The notes under the pieces: model-generated
The model's database searches: none
What the model was told of the DNA's origin: nothing
The model's input: only the letters and a program-made list of their open reading frames with translations
Made by a program: the position numbers and the translations under genes
NCBI GenBank assembly: GCA_905250885.1
Contig: CAJNOQ010002352.1
Coordinates: 1 to 24,781, forward strand
Reading direction: 5' to 3'
Length of the DNA: 24,781 bases
Source: Didymodactylos carnosus
Lineage: Eukaryota > Rotifera > Eurotatoria > Philodinida > Philodinidae
In this document: in pieces, positions 1 through 9,392 of the stretch
Layout: every line of letters begins with the position of its first letter
Numbering within the stretch: the stretch's first letter is position 1

Positions 1-1029
1 ATACAGCGGTATTCTGAGTGGGACTCCCAAGATCCCATTTATTCCGTATTCTTTTAACTTCGTTAATTAAAATCAAAATAATTACAGAGGATCCTTTTTC
101 ACTTTTTGCACTAATCTGAAGTACACAGGTTGTACAATATACTAATCTGTTTTTTAGAAAAAGATCTCTGGTAGTTTTCATGATATAGAGCTGTTAGTAA
201 CACAGATTAAAGGTAGTAAACCGTATGCGTTTCATTTAATGCTCATATTTATTGATTATTAATAGCCCTGTTTCAAAAATTCTATTAGGTTACACAACAT
301 TTATGTAATAATCGTTTTATGAGATTATGTTTCACTAATTCCTCTCTTATAAGAAAGTTTGAACACAATGAACCTATCTTTTGGAAGGATGATTTTTACT
401 TTATTATAGTCTTTTAGCCATTTCTACACACATTATTTCTGACTATCATGATCCGAAGAGAAAACTGGACAGTGACGGTGGCCAGAAAGAGTTTATTTAA
501 CTAAGGGAGGAAAGTATGATTTGTCAAACGTTAATCAATAGTATCTCAAAAACTAAGAAGGGTCTGTTTTAGAAAATATATCAGTATACAGTACAACTTG
601 TGTACTTCAGACTAATATAACAATTGGAGATGGACCCTCTCTAGTTAATTTAATTTTAATCTGAGAAGTTGGCAGAATATCGGATGTGCACAGCTTCTTT
701 GGGACATTGAATAAATGAATATATAGATTAAAATAGAAAATGTCTTCTTTTCTATAAAAAGAAATAAAGCGCTGTGCACATATGTACGAGCACATAAGAA
801 AAATATATGGGACGAAAGAAAAATAAGATCAAAGGAAAGAAAAGTGAACGCAGTGTGTTTGATGTCTACAGGTGAATACAACCTAATATACCGTGAAACC
901 TCCAACGGAGCCACCGAATCCAAAAAATGGAGGGGGTCCCGACGAGATATTTGCGCCGTACACCGTAACTCGTCGCGCTGATTCCGAATATGCAAAAATC
1001 TCGATTGACGCAGCTCTGGAAAAAAACCA
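1..1029. other. No recognisable gene
   Basis: AT-rich DNA without a convincing coding region. Short open frames here have no family motifs and biased, low-complexity composition. From about 895 to 990 the sequence turns GC-richer, which looks like a piece of a dispersed repeat abutting the retroelement fragment that follows, but I cannot name the repeat. I see no RNA gene or clear promoter. Confidence 0.5.
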
Positions 1030-1968
1030 TCAAATTTCGATATGGTTTATCTAAGTTAATTTTTGTAGGTTTAAATTGTTTGCTTTTTAATATTGTATGG
1101 GATTTTTCGATGTACTCTTTTTTATCCATGAACGCTATAGCATTACTTTTATCAGATTTGCAGATTGTAATATTTTTGTTTTCTTTTAGCGAACGTATTG
1201 CTTGATATTACAAATCATTTTCTTTTTGTTGGTTCTTATTAACCTTTGAGAATAATCATGCATGTTCCAGCACAGTGTTTTGAAGATTGAGGAACAACAG
1301 TGTTGTTCAATTTTCGATACATTATATTCTATATCTGTTTTGAATTCAAAATAATCCTTTATTTTATGTTCTATACAGAAATTCATACCACGGTACAGAA
1401 GCTGTTCTTCAGCTGGCGTTAGTGTATAGTTAGAAATATTATGTAATACTTTAGTCTTTAATGCGTTATAGCCTTGTCCGATATTTCCATTGTTTAATAT
1501 ATTTAATTTCTTCTCGTGGATTTTTGTTATTCTATCGTTTTCATATTTGGCTTTTTCAAAAATGAACTGTTTTAGATCATTATGATCATTTAATGATAAC
1601 TTTAGCTGTAAACTATTAAGTGTCTCTTCTATATTTCTTTTCAATCTCATCGAACCTTTATAACGATTTTTGTATTCTAATTGAATACATTCTCTTGGAT
1701 AAGAATGATATTTTCCTTGAGATTTAATTTGATTTTTCCACATTTTGAAACGAATGAACTTAGGTGTTAAATGGTAGATAAGTGTTAATCGCAAGGATTC
1801 ACAGTCGCATTTGCGCTTTTGATACTTTATTGATAATTTCTCAGGACGTCGGATAGATAAGAATATAAACTCGCCGTATTTCTGACGAATATTAGTAATA
1901 AAATATCTTGGTAAAGCAGTAATACTGAAGAAACATAGTAAGAAATACCATATGATATGATCGATCAT
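1030..1968 (-). mobile_element. Penelope-like (Athena-type) retroelement fragment, broken
   Basis: This is the front part of the polyprotein of a Penelope-like retroelement. The long upstream part (1186-1968) reads as the pre-reverse-transcriptase region: a basic, helical stretch, then a phrase of the type LTPAEEQLLYRGMNF followed by an acidic EFKTDIEYN run, which matches the conserved N-terminal block of these elements. Just downstream (about 1060-1171) is the first reverse-transcriptase motif, with KSDKSNAIAF and then DKKEYIEKS. The palm catalytic motif and any GIY-YIG endonuclease are absent, so most of the element is missing. It is broken in at least one place and is a fossil. Athena elements of this class are well known in bdelloids, which supports the organism guess. 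A different reverse-transcriptase lineage sharing this N-terminal region cannot be excluded. Confidence 0.6.
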
Positions 1969-2195
1969 ATGGATAAAATATGTCTAGTTAATTCCCTAAT
2001 TTTCTGTTCTTTTTCTTTTTTGTACTCTTATTGAATCAAATCTGGCGTCATTCGTTTATTCTGATGATGACGAGTGAACATCGTCGAAATATCAATAATA
2101 AATCAAAATAATAGCACTGTGATTTGTTTTAATCATGTTTGTAGCAGTTTTGTATTTCTTACTACGTTTCTTCAGTATTACTGCTTTACCAAACT
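1907..2195. repeat. 44-bp inverted repeat echoing the retroelement 5' end
   Basis: Positions 1907-1950, inside the 5' end of the Penelope-like fragment, recur in reverse at 2152-2195 with only a few differences; the core TTCTTCAGTATTACTGC is shared. The 201 bases between them show no gene. The outer copy ends about 6 bases before the left inverted repeat of the acyltransferase block. It may be the remnant of a second, oppositely oriented element copy or of a local inversion. Confidence 0.75.
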
Positions 2196-2201
2196 ATTTG
2201 A

Positions 2202-2519
2202 TGTGATATACCCAGTATAACTGTTATAAATTTCTTTAGGCTGAAGAAGTTTTCTTATAAATTTCCTCAAGCAGGTAATGAAAGTACTACTAATACATGA
2301 ACTAAAAACAATCTAACGTGAATTTATTCAACTATAGACAAAAAGAGTTCATTCAGCTGCAGTACCATTTATAACGATCACAGTTCATTTAATCCCAATT
2401 AAGACTAACTTAGTAAACGAGAAACACCACAAACTTACTTTATTACTAAGAATCTTATTCTGCATCATCTATTTGAACATAACTGTTTATTGAATTGTCT
2501 AATTATTATTTTTATTAAG
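2202..2519. repeat. Left copy of ~280-bp inverted repeat flanking the acyltransferase block
   Basis: This stretch is the reverse complement of 5505-5787 at high identity. Both outer ends begin TGTGATATA and both inner ends reach a run resembling AATTATTATTTTTAT. The left copy carries a roughly 30-bp extra piece near 2231-2260 that repeats the local ATAAATTTC sequence, as expected from a small duplication. No target-site duplication was found outside the pair. The copy has no attached gene, although its partner lies directly upstream of the acyltransferase start. Confidence 0.85.
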
Positions 2520-2754
2520 TATTTATTAAGTTATTATTTGTTACAAGTGCTAAACATATATAAGTAACGATATTTTGTTATTTTGTTTGATAAAAACAAA
2601 AACGAGGTTTGTGAAAATCCACTGTAGGTTTAATTGAAAATTTTATTAAAAGATGCATGGCCTCCGGTTAGGTCTAGATTATAATGTGTAAGTCAAATGA
2701 ACTGACATGTATGTATTATCTTTTATGCCTAAGCGAATCTTCATTTACAATAGC
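2520..2754. other. AT-rich spacer without a gene
   Basis: Very AT-rich sequence between the left inverted repeat and the palindrome. No coding or structural signal was recognised. Confidence 0.4.
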
Positions 2755-2960
2755 GTCATGAATAGGCATGCATCAGTTACATTAATTGTAAAACTGTAAC
2801 TGTCATAACTGTAGATAAATATTCTAGAATGACTAGTCTTGTAGGGTTTGCATACATTTTAAGGGTGACAAGACTAACTCACTCTAGAATATTTACCTAC
2901 AGTTATGACAGTTACAGTTAACTGGTAAAAAACTGTAACTGGTGCATACCTAGTCATGAC
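2755..2960. repeat. 206-bp palindromic MITE-like foldback
   Basis: The arms (about 2755-2843 and 2871-2960) are near-perfect reverse complements joined by a roughly 27-bp loop. Both outer ends read GTCATGA inward and both arms contain GTAACTGTCATAACTGTAG. Such a short palindrome without coding capacity is typical of a MITE or foldback element. I could not find a target-site duplication, so the superfamily is open. Confidence 0.8.
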
Positions 2961-3059
2961 AGTTCTATGGCTCATAAAGAGCTGAGTGTAAACCGATGGA
3001 TGGAACCACGGCATGGTGCATGTTCGCATGTTTTACTAAAAAATAGCCTAGTTAGTTTT

Positions 3060-3595
3060 CATTTATTTTGTTATGCAAACGGTATTTTCGATGGCATTTT
3101 TGAAAAATGTTGTTCGTTGTGGTGATGAATTAATAAAATGAATTTTAGCATGCCAAAAAAAGAACAAATTTTTGTAAGAATACATGCATCTCCAATCGTT
3201 AAATTGAGTGTGTGATCACACAGATCTCAAATATGTTTCTGAACACCGTTAAATTTTCCGGACATAGCGCCGGCACCGTCGAATTATTCACCTACAAACT
3301 AGATACATTTCTATCTATTTTGCGTTGTTTATCATGTAATTCTCATTTTATCTGTTAATTTGTGCAATCGTGGCCATGCTCTCGAATAAGTTGTATAACT
3401 GTCTCAGCAGTTCCTCTTCCAGATAGTGTTCAACGTATTTTATTGTTGATTTCAATCTTTTTAAACTCATAATCATGTGGAGGTATCCAAGGATTTATGA
3501 ATACTTCATAAAAATTATTTGCATTATTCTCGTTCAATTTAACATTGCTATTTGAAATAATAATTTTATCACCTGCATTAACGTTTTAGTACCTG
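3060..3595 (-). pseudogene. Decayed hAT transposase (ZMYM1/TTF-type), N-terminal and central parts
   Basis: Two coding remnants in the same orientation. The upstream one (about 3590-3455) contains FINPWIPPHDYEFKKI, resembling the NPW-PP-Y-FP segment before the TTF-type zinc finger of ZMYM1-like hAT transposases. The downstream one (about 3300-3064) contains FDGAGAMSGKFNGVQKHI, then DHTLNLTIGDA and CSFFGMLKF. This matches the family pattern of a YDGAxxMSGkxxGVQ catalytic-region block followed by an HSLNL block and an FF-hydrophobic stretch. There are in-frame stops at the residue before FDGAG and after QKHI, and the spacing between the two parts is too short, indicating an internal deletion. 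This is an inactive DNA-transposon relic, and it shows that hAT transposases once lived in this genome, which matters for the hAT-type MITEs in the window. Confidence 0.7.
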
Positions 3596-3639
3596 CATTA
3601 ACGTATGTAGTTAATTTTGAGAGAGGTGGAGCCATCGTT

Positions 3640-3790
3640 AATCAAGGTCCTTGAGATTCTCACTCTACCGCCAGTTTCTGATGCAGAGCATGAGTTTAGT
3701 GTGGAGAATAAAACGTTACACTCTTAAAATACATCAGCGTTGAAAAGTAGGGTCACTGCATTCATATCAACAACCACTTGCGTCGACGAA
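3640..3790 (+). pseudogene. hAT transposase C-terminal dimerisation-domain fragment
   Basis: Reading right, the frame gives LIKVLEILTLPPVSDAEHEF followed by SVENK, then after a stop SALKSRVTAFIS. This fits the hAT dimerisation signature, where a hydrophobic strand precedes PxSxAxxExxFS and later a leucine-rich helix. It lies on the opposite strand from the fragment at 3060-3595, so it is either a second relic or the product of an inversion. The upstream transposase body is absent on this strand. It is broken by at least one stop and is not functional. Confidence 0.55.
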
Positions 3791-4262
3791 TGAATCTACA
3801 AGCTAGCTTTATTATTTTATCAACATCCGAACTATACCTCTCACTATGGTAAATAGCGCACACTAATAAAGCTTATTCAAAATGTACGTTTTCGAAGTTG
3901 TCAAACGAATAGATTTTAGCGTATTACGAAATGTTTTATATCCCGTCTTCAATCTTTTACTTCTTACAAAAACTAAGCCATAGAAGAAGTAAGGATGAAT
4001 ACCCCACCTTGTGGCTGTAGGCGAACTAGCCGGTATATGCAACGGGTGATGCGGTCGTCTTATGCGTATTTCTAAATGCTTCGTTGACAATGCTACCAAT
4101 CCCATAGAACCGACTAAAACATGTCTAGTCTGATACGATGTTTGGTTGATCCCGATCAATCTTCACATCCGGGTATTAAATACAAAGACTGACCGTAGTA
4201 AACATCGTGTTGCTGGTAGCATTGGTTTTAGTTTTTGTCTTAAATCTGTGTGTATACGTACT
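3791..4262. other. 3' flank of acyltransferase gene; no confident gene
   Basis: The segment at about 3970-4150 is distinctly more GC-rich than its surroundings and is open on the minus strand (98 codons, 3863-4159). No family was recognised and there is no second copy in the window. It may be 3' flank of the acyltransferase or a fragment of an unrelated gene. No AATAAA was seen just after the acyltransferase stop. Confidence 0.35.
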
Positions 4263-5495
4263 TTATATTTGAAATAATGTATGTAGAGGCTCAAAAAGTA
4301 ATGGCAATGTGATAAGCATTAAAATTTTTGTACGCGTACGTGTGTGAAATGTGTTTGCAATAGGTCGTATAAACAACCGTTCTTCGATTGCTATCAGTAG
4401 AGCTTGTGCAACAAAGAATAATTCAATACTCAATGCTCGTTTCAGTGTTAAACCGGCAATATATGCTGGCAGACCATGCAACCACACACCACTGAACATA
4501 AATGTAGTCAATACTGCTAATTGTCTGTTATTTGTTCTGTTGTATACAGGAGTATAGATATGATTGTGCAACAATGGCTGTATATATCTGTTCCATCTTG
4601 TTGACCATAGTTCACTCACTGATGCTGCATGTAGCGGTGCATTCTGTATACATTGTGCCTTTACACCTAATACACTAAACATCAGTATATATGCATAATG
4701 TATCGCGCTGAACGATTCAACTACTGTAACAAAATCAAGACTGTATCTGAATGCCATTAACACTAGAAATGTTATCACATTTAGTTTCTCATATTTCAGC
4801 AACGCTGATAGATATAGTAAAATTACTATCAACACCCCGATTAAAACACTATGTATACTAATCCATAACAGGGCATTGCACACAAGTTGTTTCCATTTAG
4901 TAAGCATTGTTTCACGTCGTTGATGTGTCATTGGTAATACCAATACTTCACAATACCGTATATCACAAAATGACATTGTTAACAGACATCGATACCAACC
5001 GTTCCACTGATGGTGCCGCTTTAGAAGTTCAACCCACCGTAGAGACGATAACGTATAACCACTGACAAGTATATAGCGGTAGACAGAACGACGTGTAGGT
5101 AATGTCAATGGTATAACCAGCGAAATGTGAAATAATATAAATGCTAGTCTCGGACATGTCATACTAAGATGTGATGCTATGATATTGATAACATAATAGA
5201 CAATCACTTGTATGATAAATAGTGCGTTTTCGATATTTAATGCAGAAACACCATACTGCATACAATCAATCCCAATCCCAATCAATGTCATTTGTATGAT
5301 ACTACCTAATACTACATATAGGACTGTTGATTTTGCTGATAATAGTTGCATATGTGTTGGATGTGTCATTGGATCAAATAAAAAACATTGCTTTGGATTG
5401 CACTGAATAGAATCGTGTAAATTCTGATCATTTGCGATATTAGTGGAACTATATTTACGTTTGCTAACTGTGTTACTACACATTTGTGCTGTCAT
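4263..5495 (-). CDS. Wax-synthase-type membrane-bound O-acyltransferase (MBOAT_2-like), 410 aa
   Basis: Probably a membrane acyltransferase that esterifies a long-chain alcohol or a related lipid acceptor with a fatty acyl group from acyl-CoA, in the endoplasmic reticulum. The protein has about eight or nine hydrophobic helices (roughly 55-78, 90-110, 116-133, 206-230, 238-256, 262-280, 326-348, 354-372, 388-404). Residues 292-312 carry SVSELWSTRWNRYI, the S-x-x-x-x-W-x-x-R-W hallmark of plant wax synthases. FMFSGVWLH at 332-340 supplies the presumed catalytic His340, and a helix with an IEE motif follows at 370-372, matching the family order. After the histidine this protein has Gly where plant wax synthases usually have Glu. 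The length is close to the family norm, in one uninterrupted frame. The ATG is favoured because a splice-acceptor-like sequence ends 3 bases upstream. The exact substrate cannot be told from sequence; a diacylglycerol-type acceptor is possible. Confidence 0.8.
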   Translation of the reverse strand: MTAQMCSNTVSKRKYSSTNIANDQNLHDSIQCNPKQCFLFDPMTHPTHMQLLSAKSTVLYVVLGSIIQMTLIGIGIDCMQYGVSALNIENALFIIQVIVYYVINIIASHLSMTCPRLAFILFHISLVIPLTLPTRRSVYRYILVSGYTLSSLRWVELLKRHHQWNGWYRCLLTMSFCDIRYCEVLVLPMTHQRRETMLTKWKQLVCNALLWISIHSVLIGVLIVILLYLSALLKYEKLNVITFLVLMAFRYSLDFVTVVESFSAIHYAYILMFSVLGVKAQCIQNAPLHAASVSELWSTRWNRYIQPLLHNHIYTPVYNRTNNRQLAVLTTFMFSGVWLHGLPAYIAGLTLKRALSIELFFVAQALLIAIEERLFIRPIANTFHTRTRTKILMLITLPLLFEPLHTLFQI

Positions 5496-5520
5496 TTCCT
5501 ATATAAAAATAATAATTAAA
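5496..5520 (-). promoter_or_regulatory. Splice-acceptor-like site 3 bases before the acyltransferase ATG
   Basis: On the coding strand a T-rich run ends TTTTTATATAG, then GAA, then ATG. This looks like a 3' splice acceptor, and its closeness to the start suggests either trans-splicing of a spliced leader, known in bdelloids, or a 5'UTR intron. The same sequence in the distant inverted copy (near 2500-2519) has lost the AG. Confidence 0.4.
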
Positions 5521-5787
5521 CTCAATAAACAAACAGTTATGTCCAAATAGATGATGCAGAATAAGATTCTTAGTAATAAAGTAAGTTTGTGGTGTTTCTC
5601 GTTTACTAAGTTAGTCTTAATTGGGATTAAATGAACTGTGATCGTTATAAATGGTACTGCAGTTGAATGAACTCTTTTTGTCTATAGTTGAATAAATTCA
5701 CGTTAGATTGTTTTTAGTTCATGTATTAGTAGTACTTTCATTACCTGCTTGAGGAAATTTATAACAGTTATGCTGGCTATATCACAC
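5505..5787. repeat. Right copy of ~280-bp inverted repeat flanking the acyltransferase block
   Basis: Reverse complement of 2202-2519. It occupies the whole immediate upstream region of the acyltransferase gene and so probably includes its promoter. The outer end mirrors the left copy up to TATATCACA. Sequence beyond both outer ends is unrelated, which marks these as the borders of the duplicated segment. Confidence 0.85.
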
Positions 5788-6309
5788 CTTTGTGTGTTAA
5801 AGTCACGATGTCGTGTTGAGATAGATAAGCGAATATATTTTCAAGAACCATGTAAATATAACAAGATATCAATTATCAATCAAAAAAAAACGAAACGTAA
5901 TTTAACCGTGTTTATTAAATAACTCTTCGGTACATTACAAGTTAAGTTCATACACATTTCATGCACTTACGTACACATATACATAAAAGGAAAGGAAAGA
6001 AAGAAAAACAAAAAAAGAATAATGACAGCATTAGAAAACGGTAAATGGTACTTTGACAAATGAACAGACTAATGATGGAATACACATAATTGTAGAGTAG
6101 GAACGGGGATACACGCATGTTTAGTGTCTATTAGGAGACAGGACTAAGATGAGTTTCAATATGTCATACATTACTAACAGGCACGTTTACATTCTTCAGT
6201 GAATATCAAGACAGCAAGCTAAAATCTTCAATTTGTTCATGTCAATATTCACATTTCTATAATCATTTAAATAAGTTTGATGATGGCTGTACTTAACCAG
6301 TTTTACTCA
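5788..6309. other. Intergenic, no gene seen
   Basis: AT-rich DNA with a purine-rich stretch of AAGGAAAGGAAAGAAAG type at about 5986-6010. No coding frame or RNA gene was recognised. Confidence 0.5.
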
Positions 6310-7536
6310 CGAGGGAATCTATGGACAAGCTCACCTCCGATTCCAATGATTTATATGTCAATCGATAGAGCATAGCGAGCTGGTAAAAACCATAAAAAGG
6401 ATTTATCCGCATGATTCTGAAAGATCCGTTTTTCTGGAAAACCAGTTTTTCAGAAACTCTAAAAAACAGCCAAAACTTTTCTTAATGAGACAAGAATGTA
6501 GCCTACGAAATTCTGATCAAAATGAGACATCTCCCACCTATACATGACCTTTCTTTGCAAAGTTATACAATTTACAAGAGAAGTCGTAAATGTTCAGTGT
6601 CAGCTAGAGTCCTGCGGTAACAAAAAAATCCCATTACTTTACCATTACCATGGTAATGGTAATGGTAATGGTAAAAAAAAAATTTGGATTTGTGGTAATA
6701 GATGGTGAATGGTAACAAAAATTTAAATTCATGGTAATGGTAATGGTAGTGGTAACGGACACCGTTCATAATCATACCATCTCTTTATTGTAAAAAAGAA
6801 GAAAAAAAAGTACCATAAAAACCAATATTTTTATTTCTTGTTTTGTATAATTTTTCTTTATAGTTGCTGTTTCAGAAGCAGACATTCTATTGAATTTTCA
6901 TTTACACAGAAGAAAGCGAATTCTTTTATCGTACACTATTTTATAATACTTTAGTGTATATAATATAGACTAGCGCTGTGTAACCTTCAGGCTAAGCCAT
7001 GAGCCTAGATATTCTTTGTTATGTGCCATCTGCACGTGTTTATATTTTTTTCTTTCCTTTCTGTTCGAATATGTTCTGTTACCGTGGAAATTCCATTACC
7101 ATTACCATGGTAATGGTAAAACATTCTTCGCCGTGGTAACGGTCATGGTAAAGAAAAAAATCACATCGATGGTAATGGTATGGTAAATGGTAACGAAAAA
7201 GTCACGGTAACAGGACTCTAGTGTCAGCTCAAAGCTGCAGAAATAAGAAGAAATAAATTTAGAGCTTTTCTTGTAAATTCTATAACTTTGCAAAGAAAGG
7301 TCATGAACAAATGGGAGACGTCTCATTTTAATCAGAAATTTGCGGGTTACAATCATGTCTCACTAAGAAAGGTTTTGATTAGTTTTAGAGTTTCTGAAAA
7401 ACTGATTTTCCAGATAAACGGACCTTCAAGAGGCATGCGGATAAATCCTTTTAGATTTTTCACTAGTTCGCTGTACTGTATCGACCGACATCTAAATCAT
7501 TGTAATCGTAGGTGGACATGTTCATAGGTTCCTTCG
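6310..7536. repeat. Foldback element with ~300-bp arms, interrupted by a hAT MITE
   Basis: The left arm (6310-6604) and right arm (7229-7536) are inverted copies sharing, for example, GGATTTATCCGCATG and GACCTTTCTTTGCAAAG. With the inner MITE and one target duplication removed, the arms are separated by only about 50 bases, so the original element was an almost complete palindrome of roughly 600 bp. No coding capacity is evident, and no outer target duplication was found. A diverged third copy of an arm lies near 7975-8065. Confidence 0.85.
6605..7220. mobile_element. hAT-type MITE, 616 bp, TSD GTGTCAGC
   Basis: The termini read TAGAGTCCTG and CAGGACTCTA, a perfect 10-bp inverted repeat. They are flanked by identical 8-bp direct repeats GTGTCAGC (6597-6604 and 7221-7228), the duplication length of hAT elements. 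Just inside each end lie many copies of TGGTAA in both orientations, arranged around palindromic TTACCATGGTAA cores (about 6635-6680, 6700-6760, 7095-7210). hAT transposases are known to bind clustered subterminal motifs, so these may be such sites. No transposase is encoded. The perfect duplication suggests a fairly recent insertion. Confidence 0.85.
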
Positions 7537-7761
7537 CCAGTCAGCCTTATATCGTTTTTGCTAATCCTACTAGATTTAACCGGTCACACTATGATTTAAA
7601 ACAGCAAAAATATAGCTGTTTGTGAGAAACTACAAGTCTATCGTTTCTGTCAAACGTTATTCAAAAAATATCCATTAGGCGCAGTTTTTTCGAAATGAAT
7701 AATAGTATAACTTATCTTTGTTCAGTGTCATCCTCATAGACAAAATTGGTCTACCAATGTT

Positions 7762-7800
7762 CGTTCATTGCAAATGATCGATGATCATTTGCAATGAACG
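7762..7800. repeat. Perfect 39-bp palindrome
   Basis: Two 18-base arms, CGTTCATTGCAAATGATC and its exact reverse complement, are separated by only GAT. Such a perfect hairpin could be the closed end of a very small foldback or a recombination scar. No terminator role is implied in this eukaryotic context. Confidence 0.85.
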
Positions 7801-7974
7801 TGAATGAATCAAATGATTTTTCAAATATTTAAAATAATTTTAGTAGACTAGACTTTTAGAAAATCTTTTTAAGGCTGCCCCCTCCCATAAGCCTGATTTT
7901 TCGAAAATTCTGGTATTTTTTAATGAAATGTCGGAATCAGAAAGGATTCCTGCGGCTCCAGTTCATAGAGTAAA

Positions 7975-8065
7975 CATTTGTGATTAAAATGAGACGTCTT
8001 CCAGCATTGAGAGATACTTTAATCAAAAGTTATGACAGCTTTATTAAGAGCTCTAAAAAGTGTGT
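7975..8065. repeat. Diverged third copy of the 6310-7536 foldback arm
   Basis: The stretch from TGATTAAAATGAGACGTCT onward matches the arm sequence of the foldback at 6310-7536, including the following AAAGTTAT and AAGAGCTCTAAA blocks, but with clear divergence. It suggests an older member of the same repeat family sitting next to the younger one. Confidence 0.5.
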
Positions 8066-8114
8066 CATACACTAGCGCCACTATCTCTCAAAAGTGACTT
8101 TTTCCTACGTGATA

Positions 8115-8435
8115 AAGTCTGTCGAGCAGATTTCTCTATCAAATTTTAGCTCTAGAAAGCTCGGACTGATCTTAAATTGAAGCCAAAACATATGGGAACA
8201 ACTTAACAAAGCCCGATTTCGATTTAGGCCGTCATTATTTTACAGTGTTGAAAGTTATACCCCAGTTTTTGACCTTTTTCAAAACTTTTAGGTGAAATCC
8301 TTCAGAAAATAAAACCAAGGTAAAATTCAAAATCTGGCTCTGTTACATCAATACTCTAACTTCATATTATATTTTTAAATCAGCCCGAGCTGTTTCCTGA
8401 GAGGAGAAATCTGCTGGACGGTAGACGCCTCATTG
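8115..8435. repeat. Degenerate inverted repeat
   Basis: GAGCAGATTTCTC followed by AGCTCGGACTGAT (about 8125-8171) is mirrored by a related string near 8377-8420, with roughly 200 bases between. The arms are short and diverged. This is probably the eroded remains of another foldback element. Confidence 0.45.
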
Positions 8436-8720
8436 AGATCCATATTCGAGCGACATCTCCTAAACGATGATACATCGAGCCACCAAATTTAAAACTATTC
8501 TTCAACATGCTCAACGTTCCCCGAAATTTTTTCTCAGATCAGGCTTGTGGTTATAGATAGATTTCTGACCCAGCGGGGAGGGGACCTTAAAAGCTGCAGT
8601 GAGGAAATAGTGATCACAAGCCAACGGATGAATGATTAAAATTTCAGACATATCCTCAGACTTCTTTGCGCTCTAATCAATCTTTCTAAACGAACAATTC
8701 GATGTTCTGAATGATCAATC

Positions 8721-8932
8721 CTATGACGTTTTTTTATCACTTGAAATGGTGGTTCAAACGCGTATAAACGACAAAACAACAGAAACGCGCTCAATCGATG
8801 CTTGAAATGCGTTTCGTATATCGATTAAACACCTAAAAATCGCCTTTCAAGCATCGACTAAGCGCGTTTCTATTATTTCGTCGTTTACACGCTTTTGAAC
8901 GCCGTTTCAATCGATAAAAAATCTTCATGAGA
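8721..8932. repeat. 212-bp foldback (MITE-like)
   Basis: The arms 8721-8812 and 8838-8932 are inverted copies around a 25-bp loop. Shared blocks include AGAAACGCGCTCAATCGATG versus its counterpart, TATAAACGACAAA and CAAGCATCGA. No target duplication and no coding sequence. An 81-codon open frame over the right arm is a by-product of the repeat. Confidence 0.8.
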
Positions 8933-9392
8933 CAACTATTACCATTTGATCTAATCATCAAACACAGTTTCTCGTTATATAATTCGTTATCTTTCACCTG
9001 AAACGGTAAAACTAGCTTGTGAAATACTTCTGCCAACGATGTGTCCATATTATTTTGTTGCTGCAAACTTTTATACAAAATAAGTAAAAGAAATCAACAC
9101 CACCGAGTTAACTTCATTATAAGCATGAGTACTGTAAAAGAAGGAGAGAAAAAGAAAGAAAGAAAAGAAAAGAAAAGTTAAAAAACTAAAAAGAAAGAAT
9201 AATATATAGAGAAAAAAATGAGACAGAGAGATGCAGTGTAATATAATGTTGATACATATGCTATTCTTTTCGATAATATGGTATAATAAATGGTATTATT
9301 ATCAAGAAGGAGAAAAACAGGCTAGTGTCGCTTTGATTAGATGATCACATAAAAAGAATATTAGGGACTAGCTGACCTGATCAAAACTTAGT
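8933..9392. other. Intergenic, purine-rich tract
   Basis: No gene recognised. About 9138-9215 is a strand-biased purine tract rich in GAAA units, a simple-sequence region. The rest is AT-rich. Confidence 0.5.

Larger units (their letters stand above)
7537..8720. other. Gene-free repeat-derived region
   Basis: No coding gene recognised. The region contains a perfect 39-bp palindrome, a diverged copy of the preceding foldback arm and a weak inverted repeat, each listed separately. The remainder looks like old, degraded repeat sequence. Confidence 0.5.

Noticed and set aside
645-995. 116-codon minus-strand frame near the left edge
   Set aside because: Composition is aromatic-rich and low in conserved features; it covers a dispersed-repeat patch and AT-rich DNA.
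3863-4159. 98-codon open frame on the minus strand, GC-richer than its neighbours
   Set aside because: No recognisable motif, no start-context support and no second copy; it could be downstream flank of the acyltransferase gene.
6635-7210. TGGTAA clusters as a plain microsatellite or a CRISPR-like array
   Set aside because: They occur in both orientations, confined to the two sides of an element with clear termini and an 8-bp duplication, so a subterminal array explains them better; spacers are irregular.
5986-9215. GAAA-rich tracts near 5986 and 9138 as promoters or origins
   Set aside because: Simple purine-rich sequence with no associated gene start or other signal.
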